Program-made: the position numbers and the translations under genes
The notes under the pieces: generated by a model
Told to the model about the DNA's origin: nothing
The model's database searches: none
The model's input: only the letters and a program-made list of their open reading frames with translations
From: Meconema thalassinum
Taxonomy: Eukaryota; Arthropoda; Insecta; Orthoptera; Tettigoniidae
Length of the DNA stretch: 64,000 bases
Direction: 5' to 3'
Assembly: GCA_946902985.2 (NCBI GenBank)
Contig: OX336392.1
Location: forward strand, 465,522,693 to 465,586,692
In this document: positions 41,449 through 53,385 of the stretch, piece by piece
How positions within the stretch are numbered: the first letter of the stretch is position 1
Layout of the letters: each line of letters begins with the position of its first letter

Positions 41449-43846
41449 CTACTCCAACTTTGACTCTGGAGAATCTACAGTCACTACGTCGACTATAATC
41501 TCCATGTCCTCAGGCGAGTTCATGGAGTGAATCGACTCAGTGGAAGATTTCCTGGACGCAGTTCGGCGGCGGGAGGATCTCCATGGGGAGCGCGCAGATC
41601 TGGGGGCCGAAACGTCCCCAGGCGCAGAAGCATCCGCAGGTGTTGGCGCGGATGGCTTCCCCTTTTGTGGAGAAAGGGAATGCGTAGTGCGGGGTCCCTT
41701 CTTACCCGCCCCCGGCTCTTTTAGGTATATAGACGGGTCAGGAGCCGAAGTCCTGACCCTGGTCGACGATGCCGCCTCCGCCGGCTTCGGCGCGGCTTTC
41801 GCCGACCGTTTGGATGGGGAGGAAGACTTCGACTTCCTCCCGAGTGGGGAGGAAGTCTTCAACTTCCTCAACTTCCTCCCCTGCTGTGCGGGCGGAGCAG
41901 CCTTCGCTCGCACAGCCTTCGTGCTGGCCGAAGATGGGGTTGAAGTCACCTTCGGGCTCTCTCTCTGATTCTGGGGAGTATCGAGAGATGTTGATGGCAG
42001 TGGTAAATTAGTAGGTTTCACGGTTGAGACAAAAGATGATGGAGCCGGTACCAAATTTGGTATTATGGCTCTATAATCAATCGTTGGAGAAGGCGAAATC
42101 GTGGTATGGTACTTCTTGCGGGCCTCCTGGTAGGTGAGACCATCCAGGGTTTTAATCTCCTGGATTTTCTTCTCACGCAGGAAGACAGGGCAGTTCCTGT
42201 CCCGAGGAGAATGAAATCCAGGGCAATTAGTGCACTGATATGGTGTTGTGCACTCTTCCGCTTCGTGGGGTACCTTACCGCATGTTCCACAGACGTCAGG
42301 GCTCGAGCATCGGGATAACATGTGCCCGAATTTCTGGCACTTATAACACCTCATTGGTGGAGGGATGTAAGGCCGAACGTCGCAACGGTAACTTGTTACC
42401 TTGACTTTCTCCGGGAGCGATGATGATGATGATAATTGTTGTTTTAAGGGGCCTAACATCTAGGTTATCGGCCCCTGATGGTTTGGGTGATCGTGAAGAT
42501 GAAAATGAAAAGCGAACTAAAAACTAAAACTAACTACTAACCTACATACTAGAAGAAGAAATGGAAAACTAAAGGAGAATAAGGCAAATGAAAGGACAGA
42601 AGGAAAAGAAATGCCCTCAACCCTCGGAGAAGACGGATTGAGGGACTTGGAAGGAAGGAGAGCCATGAAAGGCATATAGGAAAGTGAAAGAGGAGAGTGT
42701 TCGCCCCAAAGGTAAGGGACAAAAGGGGAAAACGGACCCAGCTCAGAATCCCTCGGGGTCGCCAACTCCCGAACTCACCAGCCGTGAGCCCCTGAGGGTG
42801 TAGCATTCTCTACGGTGCACCAGAAGTGGTGGGGCTACATACACCCTGCCTCCTTAAGGGCCTAGAGCACAAGGCAGGAGGTAAAAGGAAGAGAAAAAGA
42901 AGGCTGACCCCTCGCAGAAGGAGGGTATCAGAAAAGATGAGACAAGGGCCAATTAAGGCGGGAAAGGAAGAGACTCCCTAGGCCTCGGATACCCTAATAC
43001 CGTCGGGGTCAGAAGAGAACAAGAGTTGACCAAGTGAGGTCGACAGGAAAGAAGACAGAGAGGAGCCCGTCACAAGTAAGTGGAAGCAATGCCGGACTCA
43101 GCTGGGGCCCCGTGGTCGCCAACCCACGCCCACAAGATGTGAGCCCCTGGGGGGTTCTCCGGGAGCACCGAAAGCTCAAAGGAAATAATGAAAGCACCAG
43201 TATCCACGATTTGACCATTGACCTTGCGCGTAATGCGCCGGACATCAGTCACGTGACGGTGCTGCATATCCTCTTTGAGCTCCTCGTCAGTGTTCAGAAT
43301 CAGGTCCCGGTGGAAAATGACTCCCCGGACCAGATTCAAAGACGTGTGCTTCTCCACTTTGACAGGGATATCGCCAAAGTGGTCACACTTCAGAAGGTGT
43401 TCAACCTGCTCACCAGTCCTAGTCTTGAGCAACAAGCTACCATTTCTCATCTTTTGTACCTTCTCAAGCTCGCCATAGACCCCTTCTATGTGCCGAGAAA
43501 ACAAAATAGACTTTACCATCTTGAAATCACCCCCATCCGTTCTGGTGGCGACCAGAAACTAGGGAGTGTTAGCACCCAGATTCTCACGAACAGACTGTTC
43601 CCAGGGGGTTGATCCCCGCAGGGAATCAAAAGTTAAAGACTTGGGTGTAGGACCACCCTGTTTGGGTGTAGGTCCACCCTGGTTGGGGATTTTTCTTTTA
43701 GAACCCATGGCCAGATCATCCTCCCCGAATGCCACCGACATCCGATCACGGGCCGTCACAGTAGGCGCTACCCAGCCAGGGCAAGGCCCGCCTAGCTTGG
43801 AAGGCATTGCCCGGGGGTCCGATGTTTTACAATGCCGTATCGGCAT
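41449..43846 (-). pseudogene. LINE A ORF1, interrupted by SINE and a nonsense codon
   Basis: The N-terminal part (43846-43155) and C-terminal part (42418-41449) are separated by the retroposon at 42419-43154, whose TSD ttctccgggagc duplicates codons of the gene. A TAG at 43559-43561 replaces the Lys found in copy B. The zinc knuckles CYKCQKFGHMLSRC, CGTCGKVPHEAEEC and CTNCPGFHSPRDRNC lie at about 42360-42190. The C-terminal part is Ser/Lys/Pro-rich. Confidence 0.88.
42419..43154 (-). mobile_element. Type-1 SINE-like retroposon, 736 bp
   Basis: TSD ttctccgggagc (42407-42418 and 43155-43166). Full length with both heads, body, hairpin and GAT tail. Inserted in LINE A ORF1, just before the first zinc knuckle. 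Confidence 0.92.
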
Positions 43847-44089
43847 GTACCCCTTGGCATATACTGGATTTTACAGCTCTGACATTCGGCTGTGCGGGGA
43901 CCTGCGTAGTCAGGCGGATACTACTGAACGGGTACATGGCACACCCACCTGTCGGCGCGGCCAAGACCGGAACAGGCTTTCGAGCGTAGTCGCTAGCGTA
44001 AGTGGCCCATCCCCTAACAGCACGCACATATAGAAATTTTGGTTGCCAGACCCTGAAAGCAGTGACGGAAAGAAGTGCGATATAACCTA

Positions 44090-44356
44090 ATGAGAGTTAT
44101 ACCGCACGGATGTATGTCTTTTAGAGCTGACTGTCAAACCCTCGAAAGGGGACCGTTCCGAGAAGCCCTTTTAGTCGCCTTTTACGACTGGCAGGGAGTA
44201 CCGTGGATGTATTCGCTTCCTCCCACCCACTGGGGGTCCAATTCACAAAACAACGCGGAGTCCTTAAAGTATAGCCAAGGTCGCCCCTTTTAGTCGCCTC
44301 TTACGACAGGCAGGGGATACCGTGGGTGTATTCTAAAGCCCCCACCCACGGGGGGG
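44090..44356 (-). promoter_or_regulatory. LINE A 5' UTR with two tandem monomers
   Basis: Two related units of about 120 bp, each with cttttagtcgcct, ttacgac, ggcagggg/ggagtaccgtgg and a closing cccaccca..ggggg: about 44165-44236 and 44285-44356. The outermost minus-strand bases are CCCCCCCGTGGGTGGG. Copy B ends after one unit (51566). A repeated 5' unit with variable number recalls promoter monomers of other LINEs; promoter function is inferred. Confidence 0.6.
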
Positions 44357-45207
44357 AATTTAGATCGAAAAAACTTACAAAATGCAACATAGATCAAAAA
44401 TGCCTTAAAAATCGATAAAAGGGAATTTAGATACACGGTGATTCGAGTAACAAAAACAGTGCGGGAATCTGAAAGAGAAAAGGAAATAGAAGGAAAAGAG
44501 GTTGATGATGATGATAATTGTTGTTTTAAGGGGCCTAACATCTAGGTTATCGGCCCCTGATGGTTTGGGTGATCGTGAAGATGAAAAATGAAAAGCGAAC
44601 TTAAAACTAAAACTAACTACTAACCTACATACTAGAAGAAGAAATGGAAAACTAAAGGAGAATAAGGCAAATAAAAGGACAGAAGGAAAAGAAATGCCCT
44701 CAACCCTCGGAGAAGGAAGGAAAAGAGGAGTGGGGAGGGGAGAGAGGAGAAGGTCCGCCCCAAAGGGAAGGGACAAAAGGGGAAAACGGACCCAGCTCAG
44801 GATCCCTCGGGGTCGCCAACGCCCGAACTCACCAGCCGTGAGCCCCTGAGGGTGTAGCATTATCGACGGTGCACCAGAAGTGGTGGGGCTACATACACCC
44901 TGCCTCCTTAAGGGCCTTGAGCACAAGGCAGGAGGTAAAAGGAAAAGAACAAGAAGGCTGACCCCTCACAGAAGGAGGGTATCAGGAAAGATGAGACAAG
45001 GGCCAATTAAGGCGGGAAAGGAAGAGACTCCCTAGGCCTCGGATACCCTAATACCGTCGGGGTCGGAAGAGAACAAGAGTTGACCAAGGAAGGTCGACAG
45101 GAAAGAAGAAAGAGAGGAGCCCGGCACAAGTAAGTGGAAGCAATGCCGGACTCAGCTGGGGCCCCGTGGTCGCCAACCCACGCCCACAAGATGTGAGCCC
45201 CTGGGGG
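44357..45207 (-). mobile_element. Type-2 retroposon fragment (3' part missing)
   Basis: It starts inside the unit near the end of the 29-bp array (tttagatcgaaaaaactt), then the gggaatttagatacacgg block, the purine-rich stretch and both heads, closing at cccctgggg. It abuts LINE A at the left without a tail. A truncated type-1 copy (44502-44715) lies inside. Confidence 0.75.
44502..44715 (-). mobile_element. 5'-truncated type-1 retroposon, 214 bp
   Basis: TSD gaaggaaaagagg (44489-44501 and 44716-44728). Tail, hairpin and the first 130 bp of body are present; both heads are missing. Confidence 0.88.
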
Positions 45208-45577
45208 TTACAAAATGTAATTTAGTTTCAAAATACTCACAAAAAAGCAATTGAGAATTAACTACTTGCAAAAAGGCGGTGTAGGTTGAAAATACAAAAT
45301 GCAATTGAAATTCAAAATACTCACGAAAGGACACCCCCCCCCCTATATTGAAAGGCTAAAAAGCAATTTAGATTGTCAAACCTTACAAAATGCAATCGAG
45401 GTTGAAAAACAACTTCAAAATGCAACGTAGATCGAAAAGACTCACAAATTGCAACGGAGATTGAACATACTAGAAGAAGAAATGGAAAACTAGAGGAGAA
45501 TAAGGCAAATAAAGGACAGGAGGAAAAGAAATGCCCCAACCCTCGAAGAATGCGGATTCAGGGACTTGGAAGGAAGG
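45208..45577 (-). mobile_element. Hybrid type-2/type-1 retroposon fragment
   Basis: 29-bp repeat units followed by a poly-C run and then type-1 body (catactagaagaagaaatgg). Nearly identical to 53504-53877, including the unusual caccccccc run. It is cut at 45577 by the tail of LINE B. Confidence 0.75.
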
Positions 45578-45882
45578 ATGATGATGATGATGATAATTGT
45601 TGTTTTAAGGGGCCTAACATCGAGGTTATCGGCCCCTAATGAAATGGAATGACGTGAAATGAAAGGATGTAGATAAATACAACTCACTGCCATGGATGAA
45701 GCGAAAATGGTGTTTATAAAACAGACAGTGAGCCCCAAAAATTATGCCTTATTTGAATAAAAGGAATAAAAGGCGGATGGTAAAAAAGGATAAAACAAAT
45801 AAGGCATAGGGAACAATACAATACATAACACAATAAAAAACATAAAACAGATTTAACCACAATTAAAAGTCGTAACTACACC

Positions 45883-48800
45883 TTAAAACTTAAAAAAGTA
45901 ACCACTCTCCCTCATGAACCGGATGACGAGGTCAGCTGACGGCTCGTCATCACGGAGAATAAGGGAGAGGGTATTAGGCAGTTTAAGAGTCCTGCGCAGA
46001 TCGGCCAGATCCACACACTCCAAGAGAAGGTGTGCCACGGTTAGGTGGGCACCGCAAGTACACACAGGAAGATCTTCACTCTTTAGCAAGTGGGAGTGCG
46101 TAGCAATCCCATGGCCGATCCGGAGTCGACAGAGTACCACAGCTTCCTTCCGGAGAGATCGGAAGGAAGATTTCCACACCTTCGTTGTCTCCTTGATGCC
46201 TCTCAGTTTGTTGGGTGGAGGCGTGGCACGCCATGCCTCCTCCCAATGCGACAGGATCGTATGCCGCAACTGAGAGCGCACATCACTAGCAGGCACCTTA
46301 TACGGTAGCGAGGGCAGTGCGACTGCCTCTCTCGCCGCCTGATCAGCAAGCTCGTTTCCCGCAATACCCATGTGGCTAGGAAGCCACACAAAGGTCACCC
46401 CGGTTCCAGCGTTACGCGAACTGACGAGCAGGTCGTGCACACGCTGGACCAACGGGTGCTTCGGGAAACACACATCGATCGCCTGCAGCGCACTCAGAGA
46501 GTCAGTACACAAAAGAAAGTGCTGGTGATCGTCTGATAACGTGTACCGCAGAGCCTCTAAGATGGCATAGAGCTCCGCAGTGTACACGCTACACGCCTCG
46601 GGAAGTGAAAAGAGAAACCGACGATCCTCAACCACAAATGCACAGCCTACTTTCTCGTTTACCCTCGAACCGTCCGTGAATACAAGCCCTGATCTCGGAT
46701 ACCGTGTCACCACGGACTGGAACAACCTCCGATGGACGGAGGAGTCCGTGTCCGACTTGGGGCCGGTGTGCAGATCCAGGATGATATCAGGGCGAGAGAC
46801 CATCCACGGAGGGGCCTTGCTAGGTACTCGGACGATACAGGAGACAGAAGGAAATCGGAACTGACGGTATAAGTCATCCAAGCGAATCCCCTCCGGCCGA
46901 GTGGCTCGGGCGAGCACATCATACAGCCGGCGATTCGGATTGTAAAACAAACATGGATAGCTTGGATGAAGTGGCATCTGTCGAATAGTTGCAGCATAGG
47001 TCAGCAGTACTTGTTGGCGCCTCAGGTGTAAAGGAGGTACGCCAGCCTCGGCGAGCAAGCTGACGACTGGGCTTGTCCGAAAGGCACCCGTCGCCAGCCT
47101 CACACCGCCGTGGTGGACACTGTCCAGTTTAACAAGCACTGACTTACGGGCCGAACCATATGCTACACTGCCATAATCTAACCTAGATAAAATCAGTGAC
47201 TTATAAAAGCGCAGGAGCACCACGCGGTCCGCCCCCCATGATGTGCCGCTAAGAAACCGCAACATGTTGAGTTTCTTAGCGCAGGCAGTTTTCAAACACC
47301 GCACGTGTGGTTCCCACGTCAATTTCTGATCGAAAAGGAGCCCAAGGAACCGGTACGCAGCAACAACAGGCAAAGCTACATTGCCCAGATAAAGCTCAGG
47401 ATCTGGATGGAGGGTGCGCTTTCGGCAGAAATGGACAACCGAGGACTTAGCGGTTGAGAATCGAAAGCCATGCTCCAGTGTCCAGCGTTCCACTCTCCGA
47501 ATAGCTTGTTGTAGCTGTCGTTCAGCGACCGCCATATTTTGCGCACTATAATGTAGAGCAAAGTCGTCTACATATAGCGACGGTACCACTGCTGGACCAG
47601 CAGCAGCGACTATACCGTTTATGGCAATCGCAAATAATGTTACGCTAAGCACCGATCCCTGTGGGACTCCGTTTTCCTGTATATGATATTGCGAATATGT
47701 CCCCCCTATTCGGACACGGAACAGGCGAAGGGACAGAAAATTCGCAATAAAAAACCGGCAAGTTACCGCGGAATTTCCATTGATGCAGGGTAGAGAGGAT
47801 GCCGTAACGCCAAGTGGTGTCATAGGCCTTCTCGAGGTCAAAGAAAACAGCGACTAGGTGCTGTCTCCGGAGAAAAGCGTCCTGTATGGCAGTCTCCAGG
47901 CGTACCAGATGGTCGTTGGTACACCGTGACGCCCTGAAACCACACTGGTATTCAGACAGGAGTCCCCGTTTCTCCAGGACCCACACCAGACGCCGATTGA
48001 CCATCCTCTCAAAGAGCTTGCACAAACCGTTTGTGAGACAAATAGGTCTGTAACTCCCTGACAATTTGGGATCCTTATCGGGCTTCAGGATAGGTATAAT
48101 GATACCTTCCTGCCATTGCGCTGGAAACACACCTTCCAACCAGATACGATTAAACACCCTGAGCAAATAGCGAATGCTCTCATCGTTAAGGTGTTTAAGC
48201 ATCTGGTTGTGAATATTATCCGGGCCAGGAGACGTGTCCCTGCAGAGCGCCAGCGCTCCGCGGAGTTCCCACTCCGTAAAGGGCACGTTGTACTCCTCCG
48301 AAGCGCGGGAAGCAAAACTAAGATGGAAACGTTCCGCTTCGCGCCTCAGGGCCACGAAGGCAGGGTCATAGTTATCGGAACCGGATATATCCGCAAAATA
48401 CGAGGCGAGATGGTTTGCAACGCGATAAGGATCTGTAACCAGTTCATTAGCAATGGAAATTCCCGGTACAGTAGAAGATGTCTGAATTCCCGAAATGCGT
48501 CGCAGTTTAGTCCACACTTGAGAGGAGGGGGTATGTGCCGTAATAGAAGACACATACCGTCCCCAGGATTGTTTCTTACTCTGGCGAATAAGAATCCGTG
48601 CCTTGGCACGGAATTTCTTAAACGCCACCAAATTGGCCATGGTTGGACGCCGACGGTAGTGCTTATGAGCTCGACGACGGTCTCTTATTGCCGCTGCAAT
48701 ATCCTCTGTCCACCAAGGGACGAGTTTGCGACGAGGAGTCCCAGAAAAGGATGTAATGGACTCCTCGGCGGCAGCAAGAAGCACATCGGTGATGTGCTGT

Positions 48801-49561
48801 ACCTCGTCATCGACGCTCCGGCAACCAAGATCAACGAATACAGCTCGTTCTTGAAACGAGGGCCAATTTGCCCGCTTAAGAACCCAACGACTGGGGAACT
48901 CAACGGGCGTCTGGTTCAGAAGGGTAAGAACGATCGGGAAATGGTCACTGTCACAGAGGTCATCGTGTACATACCAGCCAAATAAGGGGACCAGCGCACG
49001 GCTACACACACTCAAGTCAATGTGTGAGTACGTGCCGTGCGCTAAGCTAAAATGTGTAGCTTCCCCTGTATTTAATAGACATAAATCCAACCCTTGAATT
49101 AAGCCTTCCACGTCCCTTCCTCTGGGGCAGGAAGATGGTGATCCCCATTGGGGGTGATGAGAGTTGAAATCACCCACGAGTAGGAAAGGGACTGGAAGTT
49201 GATCAACAAGATCTAAGACGTCATTAATATCAAGGGGTTGGTTCGGTGGAAGGTACACGTTACAAACAGTTGTCATAGCAGGCAAGGACACGCGAACTGC
49301 AATAGCTTCCAGAGGAGTGGCGAGTGGAAACTCCTCACTATAGCAGTCAGAGCGAACGAAGGTACAAACGCCCCCGGAAGCCCGGGCGGCGTCTTGTCGC
49401 TCTTTAGAGTATAGTCGGAAACCTCTCAGAACAGTCTCGTGATCAGGTCTGAGGTTTGTTTCCTGTAGGCAGACTATACTCGCCGCGTATTGGGCAATAA
49501 GCTGACGGAGCTCTGTCAAATGCCTGTCATAACTGTTACAATTCCACTGTAACAGTGCCAT
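45883..49561 (-). pseudogene. LINE B ORF2, one-base frameshift
   Basis: Same domains as the intact 1225-aa ORF2. The N-terminal frame runs 49561 to 47645 (endonuclease and RT up to YDTTWRYGILSTLHQW). The C-terminal frame runs to 45883 (YVDDFALHYS, RNase H, CTCGAHLTVAHLLLEC). They part at a run of six A (47749-47754) where copy A has five. A one-base homopolymer error in the assembly would look the same, so this copy might be functional. Confidence 0.9.
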
Positions 49562-51179
49562 TGTGTGAACTTAGGGAATAAGTTGGAGCAGCAACTACGT
49601 CGACTATAATCTCCATGTCCTCAGGCGAGTTCATGGAGTGAATCGACTCGGTAGATGATTTCCTGGACGCAGTTCGGCGACGGGGGGATCTCCGTGGGGA
49701 GCGCGAAGATCTGGGGGCCGAAACGTCCCCAGGCGCAGAAGCATCAGCAGGTATTGGCGCGGATGGCTTCCCCTTTTTTGGAGAAAGGGAATGCGTAGTG
49801 CGGGGTCCCTTCTTACCCGCCCCCGGCTCTTTAAGGTATATAGACGGGTCAGGAGCCGAAGTCCTGACCCTGGTCGACGATGCCGCCTCCGCCGGCTTCG
49901 GCGCGGCTTTCGCCGACCGTTTGGATGGGGAGGAAGACTTCGACTTCCTCCCGAGCGGGGACCTCCCCTGCTGTGCGGGCGGAGCAGCCTTCGCTCGCAC
50001 AGCCTTCGTGCTGGCCGAAGGTGGAGTTGAAGTCACCTTCGGGCTTTCCGTTATAATGTTAGGAGCTGGTTTTGGAACAGGAAACTCAGTTGCAGGTTTC
50101 ACAGCTGGTACAAAAGATGAGGTAGCCGGGACCAAATTTGGTATTATGGCTCTATAATCAATCGTTGGAGAAGGCGAAGTCGTGGTACGGTACTTCTTGC
50201 GGGCCTCCTGGTAGGTCAGACCATCCAGGGTTTTGATCTCCTGGATTTTCTTCTCACTCAGGAAGACAGGGCAGTTCCTGTCCCGAGGAGAATGAAATCC
50301 AGGGCAATTAGTGCTCTGATAAGGTGTTGTGCACTCTTCCGCTTCGTGTGGTACCTTACCGCATGTTCCGCAGATTGCGGGGCTCGAGCATCGGGATAAC
50401 ATGTGCCCGAACTTCTGGCATTTATAACACCTCATTGGGGGAGGGATATAAGGCCGTACGTCACAACGGTAACTTGTAACCTTGACTTTCTCCGGGAGCA
50501 CCGAAAGCTCAAAGGAAATAATGAAAGCACCAGTATCCACGATTTGACCATTGACCTTGCGCGTAATGCGCCGGACATCAGTCACGTGACGGTGCCGCAT
50601 ATCCTCCTTGAGCTCCTCGTCAGTGTTCAGAATCAGGTCCCGGTGGAAAATAACTCCTCGGACCAGATTCAGGGACGTGTGCTTTTCCACTTTGACGGGA
50701 ATGTCGCCAAAGTGGTCACATTGCAAAAGTTGTTCAACTTGCTCTCCAGTCCTAGTCTTGAGCAACAAGCTACCGTTCCTCATCTTTTGTACTTTCTCAA
50801 GCTCACCATAGACACCTTCTATGTGGCGAGAAAACAAAATACTCTTTACCAGCTTGAAATCACCCCCATCTGTTCTGGTAGCTACCAGAAACTTGGGGGT
50901 GTTAGTACCCAGATTTGCACGCACAGATTGTTCCCAGGGGGTTGATCCCCGTAGGGAATCAAATGTTAAAGACTTGGGTGTAGGACCACCCTGTTTGGGT
51001 GTACGTCCACCCTGGTTGGGGATTTTTCTTTTAGAACCCATGGCCAGATCATCCTCCCCGAATGCCACCGACATCCGATCACGGGCCGTCACAGTAGGCG
51101 CTACCCAGCCAGGGCAAGGCCCGCCTAGCTTGGAAGGCATTGCCCGGGGGTCCGATGTTTTACAATGCCGTATCGGCAT
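49536..51179 (-). CDS. LINE B ORF1, 547 aa, nucleic-acid-binding protein
   Basis: This is the only intact ORF1. The N-terminus is followed by a region around FKLVKSILFSRHIEGVYGEL that may fold as an RNA-binding domain, then zinc knuckles (CYKCQKFGHMLSRC, CGTCGKVPHEAEEC, and a third that has lost its first Cys: TPYQSTNC), then a long Ser/Pro/Lys tail. It probably packages LINE RNA. The start at 51179 or the ATG at 51140 (MPSKLGGPCPGW) are both possible; the second is shared with copy 1. A deletion of about 36 bp near 49590, relative to copies A and 1, removes the usual stop, so the frame runs 26 bp into ORF2. Confidence 0.88.
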   Translation of the reverse strand: MPIRHCKTSDPRAMPSKLGGPCPGWVAPTVTARDRMSVAFGEDDLAMGSKRKIPNQGGRTPKQGGPTPKSLTFDSLRGSTPWEQSVRANLGTNTPKFLVATRTDGGDFKLVKSILFSRHIEGVYGELEKVQKMRNGSLLLKTRTGEQVEQLLQCDHFGDIPVKVEKHTSLNLVRGVIFHRDLILNTDEELKEDMRHRHVTDVRRITRKVNGQIVDTGAFIISFELSVLPEKVKVTSYRCDVRPYIPPPMRCYKCQKFGHMLSRCSSPAICGTCGKVPHEAEECTTPYQSTNCPGFHSPRDRNCPVFLSEKKIQEIKTLDGLTYQEARKKYRTTTSPSPTIDYRAIIPNLVPATSSFVPAVKPATEFPVPKPAPNIITESPKVTSTPPSASTKAVRAKAAPPAQQGRSPLGRKSKSSSPSKRSAKAAPKPAEAASSTRVRTSAPDPSIYLKEPGAGKKGPRTTHSLSPKKGKPSAPIPADASAPGDVSAPRSSRSPRRSPRRRTASRKSSTESIHSMNSPEDMEIIVDVVAAPTYSLSSHNGTVTVEL

Positions 51180-51566
51180 GTACCCCTTGGCATATACTGG
51201 ATTTTACAGCTCAGACATTCGGCTGTGCGGGGACCTGCGTAGTCAGGCGGATACTACTGAACGGGTACATGGCACACCCACCTGTCGGCGCGGCCAAGAC
51301 CGGAACAGGCTTTTGAGCGTAGTCGCTAGCGTAAGTGGCCCATCCCCTAACAGCACGCACATATAGAAATTTTGGTTGCCAGACCCTGAAAGCAGTGACG
51401 GAAAGAAGTGCGATATAACCTAATGAGAGTTATACCGCACGGGTGTATGTCTTTTAGAGCTGACTGTCAAACCCTCGAAAGGGGACCGTTCCGAGAAGCC
51501 CTTTTAGTCGCCTTTTACGACTGGTAGGGAGTACCGTGGATGAATTCGCTTCCTCCCACCCGGGGG

Positions 51567-53385
51567 AATTTTGAGCCATTTTTATGAGAAATATAAGTTA
51601 CTCCTTTGTGCCATTTTTATATGATGTGATGAATGCACGCCTGTGTGGTGCGTGAAACCTTAGTCTGAGAATCTATTAATAGCCCTCTGATGTCTTAATA
51701 GCATATATGGACATACCTGCATCTTGTCCCCTTATTGGCCAGTGATTTATATATTGGAAGGGGTCGTGTCCAATAAAATTTTACCACGCAGTTACATTTA
51801 TGTTGCGTCGTCATTTGCTTTGTCTCGAGGCATTTCGTTCTTGCAGCCAAGTAGGCTAGACGTATTCCCATATTCTAGGGGCAGTGCCCGTGTTCAAGGT
51901 GAAACCATGGCGAGGTGCCTGTATGTCGTAATCAATAATTGCTTTACTGTAGTTCAGTTTCATATTTCTGCAATTTTAAACTCTTATTCTGTGTTATTTT
52001 CTTTTCTGTCGCGTGTACTTCCTCTCTCCCGATATTTTCCTTCCGCCCTTTGAGCGTGTGTAATTGCTGGTGAGTTTTTGTTTAGTATGGTAGTGTTATT
52101 TTCATTTATTTTGATAACGTAGTTTTGTACTTAAGGGTTGAAAGTTATGTATGTGGGCTGTCTTCATTTTCCTCTCGAGAGAGTGACGGTGGGCTTGCCT
52201 ACCTTGAGGGGGGCACCATTGAGTCTGTCATTCAGAGTGTATCTTATCGTAGAACAACATAACGGGATTGAAGATTATTTTTCTTGCTTACCGTAATGCT
52301 TTGTTCTTTATCTAAAGAGTTCACAATAGCAGGTCTCACCATTGCTATTTGCTGGTGACCTAACCTGTGATATTCTTGTATCTGGGCGTGCCAATATATT
52401 GCGCATCACATATTTTCGTCGTCTTTGAGTGCCCTTATCTCCTATGCATATTTTCAATTTTTAAAGTATGTTTTAGGTGTTGCCGATAATTTAATGTAAT
52501 TTTTCCTTTTGTCTAAATTCCTATTTTTCGCGTAACTCACTCGATCTTGCATGTGTCTTTCTTCCTCATGCCTCCCCTCCCTCTCACCCCTCTCCACCCC
52601 GTTCTGAACCATTGTAACCCCCCCCCCACACACTTATTAGTTCATCCCTTTGACACGCTTTGTCCAAATTTTTAGAACGTATCTTGACTTCGTTGAGTGT
52701 AGTCGTTTTTGAGTTTTGTCTTTTTATCTAATTACGACATACTTACATTTACTTATCGTTTTATCTTGCCTTGAACACGTTAACTTAACTTATCTTATTT
52801 TATTTTACTATAATTTAATTTAGTATATTTTCGATTTTATTTCTAATTTGTATTTTCTTGCGGTAAACTAATTTTGTGGTTAATTGTTGGACATTTCTCT
52901 TCTTGCTTATAATATATCTCTGGGATCGTTGTACATTGTAGGTTATTTTAATACATTTTATTTTTGCCTAAATATCTCTGCTTTTGCGTCACGCCTTATT
53001 TTAACTTTAGTAACCTTCTTCGAGTTTTGTCTGGTTTTTTGCTATATTTTGGTTTGTCGGTCTTATTAGCGTACTTGTGACGTTAATACGACCTTCACGG
53101 CCTCTGATTTAAATTTGTTCATCTTTGGATTTTACTGTGGTTCATTTTTATTTAGCTTTCCCCCCTTCCTTTTGAGATTGCTTTCTAGTTTGCCTTTTAA
53201 AATTTGGCCCAGCGAAAGCCAAACAAGACTGCGATCTCCCCGTTTTTCTTTCTTCTGTTTTATTTTTATTTTTCTCCGGGGATACGGGAAGAGCTTCAGC
53301 TACGTTTCCACTGACGTCTGCTGCATACGTAAGTATATGTTTATTACTATTACTTCATCTACGTTGCGTACAGAATTTACTTGCA
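51567..53385. other. AT-rich sequence with no recognisable gene or repeat
   Basis: About 1.8 kb with T-rich stretches and only short chance frames (the longest about 110 codons near 51724, hydrophobic and low complexity). It contains no hairpin tail, LTR or coding motif I recognise. It is probably the host context of this locus. Confidence 0.5.

Larger units (their letters stand above)
37431..44356 (-). mobile_element. I-like LINE copy A, near full length
   Basis: It contains a 3' UTR with hairpin and GAT tail (37431-37736), an intact ORF2 (37737-41414), ORF1 (41449-43846) interrupted by a SINE (42419-43154), and a 5' UTR ending in two monomers (to 44356). The clade is inferred from APE endonuclease, RT, RNase H and a C-terminal CCHC-type motif in ORF2 plus a zinc-knuckle ORF1. 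I find no TSD at the outer borders. Confidence 0.88.
45578..51566 (-). mobile_element. I-like LINE copy B, near full length, no internal insertion
   Basis: 3' UTR and GAT tail at 45578-45882, ORF2 (45883-49561, one frameshift), ORF1 (49536-51179, intact), 5' UTR to 51566 with one monomer. Nearly identical to copy A throughout. Its 5' edge reads CCCCCGGGTGGG on the minus strand, resembling the start of an inner monomer of copy A, so it may be a complete element with fewer monomers. No TSD was recognised. Confidence 0.88.

Noticed and set aside
37431..44356. A target-site duplication for LINE A
   Set aside because: The flanks (gagggaatc on the left, aatttagatcg on the right) do not match, so the borders were probably rearranged.
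48116..48985. 289-codon open frame on the plus strand
   Set aside because: It is antisense to LINE ORF2; the equivalent frame in copy A (40371-40838) is shorter and broken, and no domain is visible.
51724..52053. 109-codon frame in the AT-rich stretch
   Set aside because: Low complexity, no domain, no splice or repeat context; expected by chance.
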